A stretch of 64,000 nt of DNA, from NCBI GenBank assembly GCA_965224605.1, contig CBDCZP010000008.1:186001-250000 (forward strand), in the 5' to 3' direction. Numbering within the stretch: position 1 is the first letter of the stretch; each line of letters opens with the position of its first letter. The notes under the pieces were generated by a model. It was not told the DNA's origin, searched no databases, and saw only the letters and a program-made list of their open reading frames with translations. This DNA is from HyVt-477 sp965224605 (lineage in GTDB: Bacteria > Pseudomonadota > Gammaproteobacteria > Thiotrichales > Thiotrichaceae). Below, piece after piece: positions 8,196 to 16,714 of this stretch. Made by a program: the position numbers and the translations under genes.

Positions 8196-11100
8196 TCACC
8201 CCAGCCATCTGGCTTCCATGAATACTGCACGCCCTCTAAACAAGCGCTCAGGGTGTGGCATCATAATGGTGAAACGACCATCATTAGTCGTTAGCCCAGT
8301 AACGCCATCAGGCGAACCATTAGGGTTTAACGGATACTGTTCGGTGGGTTTTCCATAATGATCAACATAACGCAGGCTAACCAAGTCATTCGTATTACCT
8401 TTTGCAAATACCGCTCGGCCTTCACCATGAGCGACTGCAATCGGCAGCCTTGAACCCTCCATTCCCTGTAAAAATACAGAAGGTGATTCAATGACTTCGA
8501 CCGTTGCCAATCTTGCCTCAAACTGTTCTGACAAATTGCGATGAAAACGTGGCCAATGTGCAGTATCTGGAATCAACTCGGTTAACTGTGAAAACATCTG
8601 GCAACCGTTACAGACTCCCAAACCGAACACATCATCACGATGGAAGAATTTAGAAAATTCATCTTTAGCTCTACTGTTTTGCAAGATGGTTTTAGCCCAG
8701 CCACCCCCTGCACCCAACACATCACCATAGGAAAAACCACCACAAGCAACCAAGCCTGCAAACTCATCAAGACCCACCCGGCCTTCAATAATATCTGTCA
8801 TATGGACATCAATGGACTTGAATCCAGCGCGATCAAACGCCGCTGCCATTTCAGTTTGCCCATTGATGCCTTGCTCTCGCAGGACAGCTACCGCAGGGCG
8901 CGAGACGTTTATAAACGGAGCCGTAACATCTTCTTCCAAGTCATAGCTCAATTGAACGGGGATACCTGAATCTTGAGTATCAGTTATCTGTTTAAATTCT
9001 TGTTCAGCACACTCTGCATTGTCACGTAGCGCTTGCATACGATAGCTAGTCTCAGACCAATATTGCTGAAGTGTCACGCGTAATTCTCTAAAGACAACCT
9101 CACCACCCCAGGTAATATTCAATTCGTCCTGATCATTTAATCGTCCAATGACATGCGAATGCTTGCTTAACCCTGCTTCACGTAGTACCGATAAAACTTC
9201 TTCAGTATCATTATGATGAGTTTGAATGACAGCACCCAACTCCTCATTAAAAAGCGCAGTAAGCGTATCACTACCTACATCATCTAGTTTTAGATCAACA
9301 CCGCTATGACCTGCAAACGCCATCTCACAAATAGTAGCTAGTAATCCACCATCAGAACGATCGTGATAAGCCATAATCAAACCCTCTTTGTTTAAGGTTT
9401 GAATGCTATTAAAGAAGGCCTTTAATGCATCAGTATCTTTCATATCCGGCGCATGATGCCCAACTTGTGAGAAGACCTGTGCAAGTGCCGAAGCCGCCAT
9501 ACGGTTATTGCCCTTACCCAGATCAATCAAGATCAAATCAGAGTCACCCTGATCGGTTCTTAATTGAGGGGTCAGTGTTTTGCGAACATCTTTGACAATA
9601 CCGAAAGCGGTGATGATTAACGACAACGGTGCTGTCATTTCACGGTGTGTGCCATCCTGCTCCCACACGCTTTTCATGGAAAGCGAGTCTTTTCCCACTG
9701 GAATCGCCAGACCTAATGCCGGACAGATTTCTTCTCCCACTGCCTTTACCGTTTCAAATAACAAGGCATCTTCGCCATCATGGCCAGCTGCCGCCATCCA
9801 GTTAGCAGATAATCGAATATCAGCCATTTTATCTATCTGGCTCGCTGCAATATTAGTGATTGCCTCGCCGATCGCCATTCGTCCAGATGCTGCCGCATTA
9901 ACCAAAGCTATCGGAGCACGCTCACCCAGTGCCATGGATTCACCGGCATAACCTTCATAGTCAGCACAAGTAACCGCCACATCCGCAACGGGTACTTGCC
10001 AAGGCCCTACCATCTGATCTCGTGTGACCATACCCGTTACCGTACGATCACCAATCGTAATCAAGAACGATTTAGAAGCTACCGTTGGTAATCGCAACAC
10101 ACGCTCCACGGCATCGGCTAATTCAACCCCTGAGAAATCTAGTTCAGGCTTATGGAAGGTTTTGTGATGCACATCGCGTAACATTTTTGGTGCTTTGCCA
10201 AATAGCACATCCATGGGGATATCAATAGGGTTGTTTTCAAACAAACTATCTTCTAATATTAATTCCTGCTTGTCGGTAGCGTGTCCGATAACCGCATAAA
10301 CCGCACGTTCGCGCTCACATATCTGCTTAAAGCGATCCAGTTTATCTACCGCAATCGCCAACACATAACGCTCTTGCGCCTCATTACACCAAATTTCCAT
10401 CGGCGACATGCTTTTCTCATCATTGGGAATGGCACGTAGTGAGAAACGTCCACCTTTTCCCGCATCATTAATGATTTCTGGCACTCCATTAGACAAGCCA
10501 CCTGCACCAATATCATGCAGAGATAACACCGGCGTCTCATCACCCAGTGCAACACATTGATCAATGACTTCCTGACAACGGCGTTCCATTTCTGGGTTGC
10601 CACGTTGTACGGAAGCAAAATCTAAATCTTCACAGCTTGTTCCGCTAGTCATGGAGGAGGCGGCACCACCGCCCAAGCCAATCAACATCGCCGGGCCACC
10701 CAGCACTACGATGGGTGTACCTTCAGGAATATCCTGTTTTTCCACATGACCTTCGCGGATATTTCCCAAGCCACCTGCCAGCATAATCGGCTTATGATAA
10801 CCACGTAGCTCAAGCCCAGAAGCAGAAGGCCCTGGTACCTCTGCTTCAAAGGTACGGAAATAACCACAAATATTGGGACGCCCAAATTCATTACTAAACG
10901 CCGCCGAGCCAATCGGCCCTTCTAGCATAATATCTTGCGCGGAAACAATACGATCAGGACGACCGTAATCTTTCTCCCAAGGCATAGGGTAATCTGGGAT
11001 ATTCAAATTCGACACCGAAAAACCTGATAACCCTGCTTTTGGTTTAGAGCCGATGCCCGTAGCCCCTTCATCTCGAATCTCGCCACCAGAACCCGTAGCC

Positions 11101-12023
11101 GCACCGGGAAAAGGAGAAATAGCAGTCGGGTGGTTATGTGTTTCTACCTTCATGATCATATGAATAGGTTCACGCGTTGACACATATTCATTCGTCTCTG
11201 GATCAGGACGGAAACGGGTTCCCATACTGCCTTCAACCACCGAAGAGTTATCTTTATAAGCGGATAACACACCTTCAGGAGCATGATGGTAAGTGTTACG
11301 AATCATCGCAAATAACGATTTATCCTGTTTTTTACCATCAATAATCCAGTCCGCGTTGAAAATCTTGTGCCGACAGTGCTCAGAGTTTGCCTGTGCGAAC
11401 ATCATCAATTCGATATCAGTCGGATTGCGACCTAACGCATGATAACTATCCACCAAATATTCAATTTCATCCGCAGAAAGCGCCAGACCTAATGTTATAT
11501 TCGCTTCGTTTAAGGCGGCTTGTGCATCTTCATTGATATCGACACTGCCTAACTCAGCGGGTTTCGCCTCCGCAAACAGCACAGTAGCTTCATCTAAACT
11601 ATCCCACACTGTTTCCATCATGCGGTCATGCAAAACAGCTACAATTTCTGTACAGTCGCTTGCAGTCAACGCCGCACTGGCTTCAATCACATAAGCAATA
11701 CCGCGTTCCACACGTTCAATCTCAACTAACCCTGCATTATGAACAATGTCAGTCGCCTTACTCGACCAGGGGGAAATCGTACCCGGACGAGGAGTGACTA
11801 GAAATAGTTGACCTTTAGCGTCCGCATCATCACGTGTTTCACCATAACGCAACAATTGTTCCAGACGTTGTTGGTTAGCCTCATCCAAGCTTGAACCGGC
11901 TTTTACAAAATGCTGAAAACTCGCAGAAACGTGAGAAATAGAAGGCACCGCATTTTGCAAAGATTGTAATAGCTTTTGCTTACGGAAAGCGGATAAAGCA
12001 TCGCTACCAGATAGGATAATCAT
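8196..12023 (-). CDS. purL: Phosphoribosylformylglycinamidine synthase (large, single-chain)
   Basis: Purine biosynthesis enzyme that converts FGAR, glutamine and ATP to FGAM. At 1275 residues it is the long proteobacterial form with synthetase and glutaminase in one chain. Visible parts are the N-terminal domain, the FGAM synthetase core (AQANSEHCRHKIFNADW, KVETHNHPTAISPFPGAATG, LHDIGAGGLSNGVPE), a second AIR-synthase-like half (AVGKDSLSM-type segment written as IPVGKDSLSMKS), and the C-terminal class I glutaminase with the nucleophile in GVCNGCQM and a HPER motif near the end. The gene stands alone; the plus-strand ORFs inside it are shadows. Confidence 0.97.
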   Translation of the reverse strand: MIILSGSDALSAFRKQKLLQSLQNAVPSISHVSASFQHFVKAGSSLDEANQQRLEQLLRYGETRDDADAKGQLFLVTPRPGTISPWSSKATDIVHNAGLVEIERVERGIAYVIEASAALTASDCTEIVAVLHDRMMETVWDSLDEATVLFAEAKPAELGSVDINEDAQAALNEANITLGLALSADEIEYLVDSYHALGRNPTDIELMMFAQANSEHCRHKIFNADWIIDGKKQDKSLFAMIRNTYHHAPEGVLSAYKDNSSVVEGSMGTRFRPDPETNEYVSTREPIHMIMKVETHNHPTAISPFPGAATGSGGEIRDEGATGIGSKPKAGLSGFSVSNLNIPDYPMPWEKDYGRPDRIVSAQDIMLEGPIGSAAFSNEFGRPNICGYFRTFEAEVPGPSASGLELRGYHKPIMLAGGLGNIREGHVEKQDIPEGTPIVVLGGPAMLIGLGGGAASSMTSGTSCEDLDFASVQRGNPEMERRCQEVIDQCVALGDETPVLSLHDIGAGGLSNGVPEIINDAGKGGRFSLRAIPNDEKSMSPMEIWCNEAQERYVLAIAVDKLDRFKQICERERAVYAVIGHATDKQELILEDSLFENNPIDIPMDVLFGKAPKMLRDVHHKTFHKPELDFSGVELADAVERVLRLPTVASKSFLITIGDRTVTGMVTRDQMVGPWQVPVADVAVTCADYEGYAGESMALGERAPIALVNAAASGRMAIGEAITNIAASQIDKMADIRLSANWMAAAGHDGEDALLFETVKAVGEEICPALGLAIPVGKDSLSMKSVWEQDGTHREMTAPLSLIITAFGIVKDVRKTLTPQLRTDQGDSDLILIDLGKGNNRMAASALAQVFSQVGHHAPDMKDTDALKAFFNSIQTLNKEGLIMAYHDRSDGGLLATICEMAFAGHSGVDLKLDDVGSDTLTALFNEELGAVIQTHHNDTEEVLSVLREAGLSKHSHVIGRLNDQDELNITWGGEVVFRELRVTLQQYWSETSYRMQALRDNAECAEQEFKQITDTQDSGIPVQLSYDLEEDVTAPFINVSRPAVAVLREQGINGQTEMAAAFDRAGFKSIDVHMTDIIEGRVGLDEFAGLVACGGFSYGDVLGAGGGWAKTILQNSRAKDEFSKFFHRDDVFGLGVCNGCQMFSQLTELIPDTAHWPRFHRNLSEQFEARLATVEVIESPSVFLQGMEGSRLPIAVAHGEGRAVFAKGNTNDLVSLRYVDHYGKPTEQYPLNPNGSPDGVTGLTTNDGRFTIMMPHPERLFRGRAVFMEARWLG

Positions 12024-12247
12024 GTTTGGAACTAAAACTCTTGCGAATAAATTCGCTCATAGGTTAGTAGAAAGGTTGTTTACATTTGGATACAACCGAA
12101 CAAACACTAATGATAGTCCATTCTGCAACACAACCCAATGTAAGAATCGTCCAGTTGTAAGGCAATCATTACCGTAACATCCTATACATTACAAATAATC
12201 AAGGACATACTGGATTCCGTTGTGAAACATACCTCCTAGCGGTATCT
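12024..12247. other. Non-coding region upstream of purL
   Basis: No credible ORF. It should contain the purL promoter on the minus strand. It ends at a strong plus-strand terminator (12248-12278) although no plus-strand gene precedes it, so a short plus-strand RNA starting in this interval is possible. I found no convincing promoter for such an RNA. Confidence 0.4.
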
Positions 12248-12278
12248 CTGGCGTCCAATCATTGGACGCCAGTTTTTT
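12248..12278 (+). terminator. Orphan Rho-independent terminator
   Basis: Perfect 11-bp stem CTGGCGTCCAA / TTGGACGCCAG with a TCA loop and six T following on the plus strand. No plus-strand gene lies upstream; the nearest gene on the left is purL, which is on the minus strand and starts at 12023. It may end a small RNA or be a relic. Confidence 0.8.
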
Positions 12279-12372
12279 AATCATAACCATTCCTTTTCTA
12301 TTCTCGAACAGCTACTACTCATCAAACCAATAAACTACCCTGCGGCAAGCGGACGGGGTATTAGCTATTTCT

Positions 12373-12533
12373 GGAAGTGAGCCTTCAGAGACTGTGCAAG
12401 TATTCCTTATGTAGGGTGTGCCGACGAAGGAGGCGCACCATGAATCAACAACTTATGGTGCGCCTCCTTCGTCGGCACACCCTACAAATGAGATTTTTCT
12501 TAATACTTGCACAACCTCTTCAGGCTCACTTCC
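12373..12533. mobile_element. MITE-like palindromic element (161 bp)
   Basis: Nested inverted repeats. The outer ends are ggaagtgagcct (12373) and its complement (12522-12533), and the similarity continues inward through tgtgcaagtatt. The centre is a perfect 32-bp inverted repeat (12410-12441 against 12455-12486) with a 13-base spacer. It has no coding capacity beyond a spurious ORF. The structure fits a miniature inverted-repeat transposable element. I saw no clear target-site duplication. Confidence 0.75.
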
Positions 12534-12612
12534 ATAAAAATAACATCTCACCCTATTTTCATACGCCCTAAGGGGCGGGAATAAACCCCAAAAGATTAGA
12601 GCTATGCCAGAG

Positions 12613-13155
12613 CTATGCAAAAGCACCCTGACTTTCTATTTTGAAAGTTCTCAATACATGGGTAAATGCCTTGTTATTAGCCGCAATTGCTACCACATCA
12701 AAAACATCACGTTCGGTGAAACCCTTTTTTATTGCCAAATCAATATCTGCTTGACCCACCCCTTCCGGATTGTGGATTCCAGCTAGTGCAATATTCAACA
12801 AGACTTTTTCCTCCTCTGAAAGTGGTGCATTGTCTGCATTGTCTTGAGCTGCATTTAACTCTTCCTGAGTTTTCCCCATGTTTAACAAGAACCCCGCATT
12901 AAAGTCTATACAGAACGAACATTTAGCATCGGACGAAACCAGATAACGAATCATTGCCAATAACTCCTGACTCAATGTGCTATGAGCCATAAAGTAACCC
13001 ACCGAACCTACGAACGCCTCAAGTAACGGTGGGCTAATACCGTATAAACGCAGACCATCGGGTACAAAACCTAAACGTGCCTCTATGCCTTTGAATATTG
13101 CTTCTACTTTCTTTGTATCCTGGGCTGGAACCACAGGATTGATTAAAGCTGCCAT
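12613..13155 (-). CDS. Carboxymuconolactone decarboxylase / AhpD-like protein
   Basis: 180-residue, all-helical protein of the CMD/AhpD superfamily. The core at about 60-110 (LSQELLAMIRYLVSSDAKCSFCIDFNA) contains the CxxC pair (Cys-Ser-Phe-Cys) and the acidic/His-type pocket region used by alkylhydroperoxidase-like members for redox or proton transfer. The substrate is unknown. A perfect TetR-type palindrome lies 20 bp upstream of the start, and a TetR gene lies further upstream on the same strand, so induction by a small molecule or oxidative stress is likely (inference). Confidence 0.8.
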   Translation of the reverse strand: MAALINPVVPAQDTKKVEAIFKGIEARLGFVPDGLRLYGISPPLLEAFVGSVGYFMAHSTLSQELLAMIRYLVSSDAKCSFCIDFNAGFLLNMGKTQEELNAAQDNADNAPLSEEEKVLLNIALAGIHNPEGVGQADIDLAIKKGFTERDVFDVVAIAANNKAFTHVLRTFKIESQGAFA

Positions 13156-13175
13156 GTTGACTACCTCATTTAAAC

Positions 13176-13189
13176 AGACTGGTCAGTCT
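13176..13189. promoter_or_regulatory. Probable TetR-family operator
   Basis: Perfect palindrome AGACTG-GT-CAGTCT just upstream of the CMD-like gene. Palindromes of this type are typical TetR/AcrR operators. A degenerate relative, agaccaatcagt, lies at 14008-14019 just upstream of the TetR gene, which is consistent with autoregulation. Confidence 0.65.
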
Positions 13190-13259
13190 ATTATATTGCC
13201 TAAAAAAATAGCTCTAAAAGCTATACGAATAATTGTTCTAGTTACTTACTAAATTTATA

Positions 13260-13382
13260 ATTCATGTTCAGGATGCTGTTATGCAGCGCCCTGAGCCTGT
13301 CGAAGGGTCAGAAAAGTCGCACTAAAAGCAACTTAAACTATAACATTTTAAATTCTTGGCTTAGCCTGATGGTGCAATCAGG
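13260..13382 (-). repeat. Dispersed repeat, copy B (inverted copy of 7984-8103)
   Basis: Shares ordered blocks with copy A when read on the minus strand, including the acccttcgacaggctcaggg palindrome-like core. It lies between the CMD-like gene and the TetR gene and just touches the TetR stop codon. Confidence 0.7.
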
Positions 13383-14004
13383 ATAAGCTATTCTCCTGAA
13401 CCAAAAACTTTCGAATAAATTCAATACTGTTATCGACGTTGTGATTTTTCTGATTAGCTTTATCCAACAAAATAGCTCCTTCCATTTGGCTTAATATCAT
13501 CGCTGCTGTCATACTAGGCTCTATGCTTTGGGAGATTTCCCCTGCACTACGTGCCGCTTCTAATAGAGAGGTAAAACTTTTGATAAATTGATCAAATATA
13601 AGTTTCAACTTGTTTTTAACCGCTTTACTCTCGGCGCTAAGTTCCAGTGATAAATTACCAAAATAACAGCCTCTAATCTGACCTGCCTGCTGCTGCAACT
13701 TCTGTTTTGCAGACATCAACTCTAATATCGTAAACAAGCTATTTAGAGGAGAATGTTTATTTTCATTTGCTACTTTTACGGCTTGTTCTGTTTGCAGTAT
13801 CGTCTGCTTGAAGTGCCATTCTAACGTCTGTACTGCCAATTCCTCTTTACTCTTAAAGTAGTAATAAAAATTACCTTTGGTGACCCCGGCGGCCTTAATG
13901 ACTTTTTCCAAACCCGTAGCATGGTAGCCATGCAAAAAGAACAAATCATCGGCTGCTAACAGAATTCGTTCTCGTGTTGCTTGTGCTTTCTCAGACAGTT
14001 GCAT
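13378..14004 (-). CDS. TetR/AcrR family transcriptional regulator
   Basis: 208-residue repressor. The N-terminal HTH (about 10-57) shows the family pattern RERILLAADDLFFLHGYHAT, then VIKAAGVTKGNFYYYFKSKEEL. The C-terminal ligand-binding domain includes GCYFGNLSLELSAES, resembling TetR_C-type sequences in regulators with QIRGC/LGNL motifs. The effector is unknown. It is probably a regulator of the downstream CMD-like gene and of itself, judging by the palindromes at 13176 and 14008. Confidence 0.9.
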   Translation of the reverse strand: MQLSEKAQATRERILLAADDLFFLHGYHATGLEKVIKAAGVTKGNFYYYFKSKEELAVQTLEWHFKQTILQTEQAVKVANENKHSPLNSLFTILELMSAKQKLQQQAGQIRGCYFGNLSLELSAESKAVKNKLKLIFDQFIKSFTSLLEAARSAGEISQSIEPSMTAAMILSQMEGAILLDKANQKNHNVDNSIEFIRKFLVQENSLS

Positions 14005-14129
14005 TTTAGACCAATCAGTATATTTACTACATTATTGTCGATTGTTATCTAGCTGTCAAACGGTTTAATGTACCTGTAACCCATCCTTAAGGAATGTTAA
14101 GATACTCGATTCATCTATGAGAAGTCTTT

Positions 14130-14435
14130 ATGAGCAAAGAAAACGACGACAAAAAATTTATACAAATGGCTGATGCATTTATTGATCTAGCTAACCAACA
14201 CTGTAACGATACCGAAAACTCGCTTGTGAATGCATCTTTCCTTTACGGCTCTGCTCGCTTTAGTGCGTTTCTTACGGCTTCCATGGCTGAGTCAAAGACA
14301 ACTTACGAAAGCAATATTGATAACGCCGTGGATTACTACACTGAAGAATTTAAAAAAATGCTAAAAGAACATTTAGAGCAATACAAGAGCGTTTTTCAAG
14401 AAGCGCCACGTTATGAGCATTTAATGAAAAAATAA
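14130..14435 (+). CDS. DUF3144 family protein
   Basis: 101-residue soluble, helical protein. It shows the family's conserved pattern FIDLANQHC, SFLYGSARFSAF and a C-terminal segment with Tyr and Phe-Lys-Lys-Met-Leu residues. The function of DUF3144 proteins is unknown; they are small cytosolic proteins common in gammaproteobacteria. It is divergent from the TetR gene, sharing a 125-bp intergenic region. Confidence 0.8.
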   Translation: MSKENDDKKFIQMADAFIDLANQHCNDTENSLVNASFLYGSARFSAFLTASMAESKTTYESNIDNAVDYYTEEFKKMLKEHLEQYKSVFQEAPRYEHLMKK

Positions 14436-14447
14436 GAGTTCTATTCA

Positions 14448-14516
14448 GGACGTGCGGCTTCAGCCGAGCAAATCGGGCTACGAACAAGCATTGGCGCGAC
14501 TAAAGTCGCACATCCC
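14448..14516. repeat. Palindromic repeat pair of the GGCGCGACTGAAGTCGCAC family
   Basis: Left arm ggacgtgcggcttcagccg and right arm ggcgcgactaaagtcgcac form an imperfect inverted repeat with a 30-base spacer. Related copies are at 16106, 16931 and 23229. Each unit is itself a small hairpin (GACTGAAGTC or GGCTGAAGCC). They lie between genes, except the one inside the RT frame. Confidence 0.75.
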
Positions 14517-14573
14517 CTCGTTATATTATCCCCCTATTTTTAATTCATATAAGTTGAACATCATCGTCTTTAT

Positions 14574-15322
14574 ATGCTCGAACAATTAACCCTTTTTGTT
14601 ATTTCATTAGTAGCAAATATTTTTTCAGCTTTTTCTGGTGGTGGCGCTGGTTTAATCCAGCTACCGGCACTTATTTTCCTAGGACTTCCTTTTGCCATAG
14701 CCCTTGCTACTCACAAAGTTGCAACTGTCGCGCTAGGGCTAGGGGCGACTGCACGCCACTTAAAAAATAATACCTTTCAAAAAAGCTATATTCTTCTAAT
14801 GCTATCTGGCATCCCTGGGAGCTTATATCGGTGCTAGCCTGATTCTGCACGTTCCTGAATTAATAGCGACAACCTTGTTAGGACTCATGACCATCGGGCT
14901 TGGCATCTATTCTATTCTTAGCCCAACACTTGGGCAGAGACATCACACTGAAAAAGATCACTACACGCACTGCCATTATAGGATCAATAGGTTTATTCTT
15001 AATCGGAATCCTAAATGGCTCGTTAACATCAGGCACAGGGTTATTTGTAACGATATGGCTGATTACCTACTTCGGATTGGACTACAAACTTGCGGTTGCC
15101 TACACCCTAGTATTTGTTGGTTTACTTTGGAATGGCACGGGTGCGCTTACACTTGGTCTACTGGGGGAAATTCATTGGGAATGGTTATCCGCTCTTTTAT
15201 TAGGGTCGCTACTAGGTGGCTATATCGGCGCTCATCTGGCGATAGTGGCTGGCAACCGCTGGATAAAACGGGGCTATGAAGTGATTACTATTCTGGTGGG
15301 TTTAAAACTGATTTGGTATTAA
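14574..15322 (+). pseudogene. TauE/SafE family membrane permease, two frameshifts
   Basis: A TauE/SafE-type transporter (anion or sulfite/organosulfonate export) encoded in three frames. Frame 1 gives MLEQLTLFVISL through GGGAGLIQLPALIFLG and ends after LSGIPG. The protein continues in the next frame as AYIGASLILHVPEL through SILSPTLG, then in the third frame as DITLKKITTRTA to the C-terminus KLIWY. Both shifts fall in GGG triplets (14817-14819 and 14932-14934); removing one G from each restores a protein of about 248 residues, normal for the family, with about eight membrane segments. It is a recent pseudogene or a pair of assembly errors. Confidence 0.85.
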
Positions 15323-15364
15323 GCAAGCGGGTTATTTTTCGACTTGACCTTTCCTCAAAGCACC

Positions 15365-15706
15365 TTATGCAGCCTCAAGCATAAAATCAACATGTACCGC
15401 ATCATAAGGAAAAACGATTTTAGACTCATGTTTTTCCAGTAGCCCAGCATCCAGCAAAGCATGAACATCCCCATGAACCGCCTTAACATCACGCTCTAGC
15501 CGACGAGCAACTTCACGGATAGCCAATGGACCTACTCCAGCCATAAGCTTAAGGACATCCCAGCGTTTTGCTGTTAGCACCTTCCAAAGCAGTTCGGGAG
15601 TTTCGAAGCTAATGCGAGGTTGAGTGCTTACCCCTGTTTCCCATGTATTGGAAAAATCCTTTAAAGTATCCGTTAGTGAACGGACATCAAGCACCACTGT
15701 GTTCAT
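15365..15706 (-). CDS. HTH antitoxin, TumA-like (HVO_A0114-type regulator)
   Basis: 113-residue protein with a winged-helix DNA-binding domain (about 45-100: AKRWDVLKLMAGVGPLAIRE, then DVHALLDAGLLEK). This resembles the HVO_A0114/TumA-type antitoxins found next to TumE toxins. The start at 15706 is preferred because AGGAGG lies eight bases upstream; an ORF extension to 15724 is open but lacks such a site. It overlaps the 3' end of the toxin frame, the usual toxin-first arrangement. Assignment to the family is from recalled patterns. Confidence 0.7.
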   Translation of the reverse strand: MNTVVLDVRSLTDTLKDFSNTWETGVSTQPRISFETPELLWKVLTAKRWDVLKLMAGVGPLAIREVARRLERDVKAVHGDVHALLDAGLLEKHESKIVFPYDAVHVDFMLEAA

Positions 15707-15984
15707 TTTGCCACCTCCTAACATCTTCTAAAAAATCAGCTAACAACTGATCAACATCCTTAAAAACATACGGCATCTCAGCATCACCAATATGGCTTAT
15801 GATCACCTTTACCCGCTTCATTATCATACCGTAAAACACAGATGCCATTTTGTACAAAAGCCAATCCATATTTATAACCATGCTCACTTCCTAAAACGGG
15901 CTTTGGAACTTCCCATATTAGCAAATCTGCGAAGGAATCCTCGGTAAGTGCTACTCGACGTTTAAATAAGAGCTTAGCCTTCAT
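15687..15984 (-). pseudogene. TumE/DUF6516-type toxin, frameshifted
   Basis: The frame from MKAKLLFKRRVALTEDSF to YDNEAGKGDHK matches the DUF6516/TumE toxin family. It then runs into a stop, and the remaining family sequence (HIGDAEMPYVFKDVDQLLADF, then RRW) continues in another frame. Dropping one base at the GG pair near 15794-15795 restores the family's DHKHIGD junction, so a single inserted base disrupts the gene. The toxin would be about 98 residues. The antitoxin gene is intact. Confidence 0.7.
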
Positions 15985-15991
15985 GTTGGAG

Positions 15992-16020
15992 AAGATAACA
16001 ACAGGGAATGTTAATGTCAA
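15992..16020 (-). promoter_or_regulatory. Sigma70 promoter of the toxin-antitoxin operon (probably leaderless)
   Basis: On the minus strand a perfect -35 box TTGACA (16015-16020) is followed after 17 bp by TATCTT (15992-15997). Transcription would start near 15985, directly at the toxin ATG (15982-15984), so the mRNA is probably leaderless. This argues against a TTG start at 16020, which is the -35 box itself. Confidence 0.65.
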
Positions 16021-16105
16021 ACTTCACAGACAAAGCCATTAATACAAGGTGAAAAGTTAAAAAGGTCAAGGCCCAACCTTTTTTATTTTTTGTTATCACC
16101 GTATT

Positions 16106-16128
16106 GCGCGTCTGAAGTCGCACATCCT
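16106..16128. repeat. Palindromic repeat, GGCGCGACTGAAGTCGCAC family
   Basis: Single unit gcgcgtctgaagtcgcacat in the gap between the toxin-antitoxin pair and the DGR second target. It is related to the units at 14448, 16931 and 23229. Confidence 0.65.
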
Positions 16129-16144
16129 AAAACAAAAGGCAAAA

Positions 16145-16714
16145 TCACTGTCCGCTACGTACTAATCGAACGTAGTAGTTACTGAACTTGCTGCTCGCGC
16201 CGTCGTTGCCACTATAGAAACCGACTCCCCATGCGTAGGCACCAACAGGCGCGTACGGCGAGGAAGACCAATACACGCTAGAAGGAGTGTTTGGAAAAGC
16301 GGTTACATTAACAGCGGGGCCAAAACAGCGTAGCTCTACGATGGAGGCTAGCTCATTGATATTCGGTACACGCCAATCACTCGCGCCTAAATCCTCCCCT
16401 GCACCACCGTTCACATCTTGAGCCTGTTGAAGTGCTTGTTGCCACGTATAGGTTTGTGCGCTACCTGTGCAGGTGTTATTGCTACTGTCCCAGCTTTGTC
16501 CTTCACTGCATTTTTTCCAGATTAAGCCTGTTTTAGGATCACTGATGGTGCCATCCTCATTATCATTCAGGTGGGTAGTGGTTGCTGTAGTGGCGGTGTT
16601 TTCATTATTACACTGTAGTGCTATTTCTGCATACGAGGCACTTAATAACAGCGTGAAAATAAACGCTATAGAAATAGCGGCGAAGTGAAAGGATGAGCTC
16701 TTTAATGTGGACAT
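16145..16714 (-). CDS. DGR target protein 2: secreted DUF1566/C-type-lectin-like protein
   Basis: 189-residue protein starting at an ATG (16712-16714) preceded by AGGA eight bases upstream. A Sec signal peptide covers about residues 1-27 (hydrophobic IAFIFTLLLSASYA). A DUF1566-type domain follows (GLIWKKCSEGQSW, then DWRVPNINELASIV and YWSSSPYAP). The last 40 residues are the variable region VR2: relative to the template, Asn/Lys codons became Tyr, Gly, Ser, Val or Phe. It is probably an exported ligand-binding protein whose display face is diversified. The frame is open all the way upstream into the RT gene, so an RT-target fusion is also possible. Confidence 0.85.
   Translation of the reverse strand: MSTLKSSSFHFAAISIAFIFTLLLSASYAEIALQCNNENTATTATTTHLNDNEDGTISDPKTGLIWKKCSEGQSWDSSNNTCTGSAQTYTWQQALQQAQDVNGGAGEDLGASDWRVPNINELASIVELRCFGPAVNVTAFPNTPSSVYWSSSPYAPVGAYAWGVGFYSGNDGASSKFSNYYVRLVRSGQ
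16151..16275 (-). repeat. DGR variable repeat VR2
   Basis: 125-bp copy of the template repeat at the 3' end of target 2. Sixteen substitutions relative to TR, all at coding-strand A (10 A to G, 6 A to T). The downstream end carries the same 24-bp hairpin segment (CTACGT / ACGTAG, 16155-16175) as TR and VR1, and the adjoining sequence caaaatcactgtccgc is shared with VR1 but differs in TR. This is the expected IMH versus IMH* difference. Confidence 0.93.

Noticed and set aside
12377..12571. Plus-strand ORF across the palindromic element
   Set aside because: It is produced by the inverted repeat itself; both arms encode mirror-image sequence with no ribosome binding site or homology.
15985..16020. 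TTG start for the toxin at 16020
   Set aside because: The TTG is part of a perfect -35 box (TTGACA) with a matching -10; the ATG at 15984 fits the family N-terminus.
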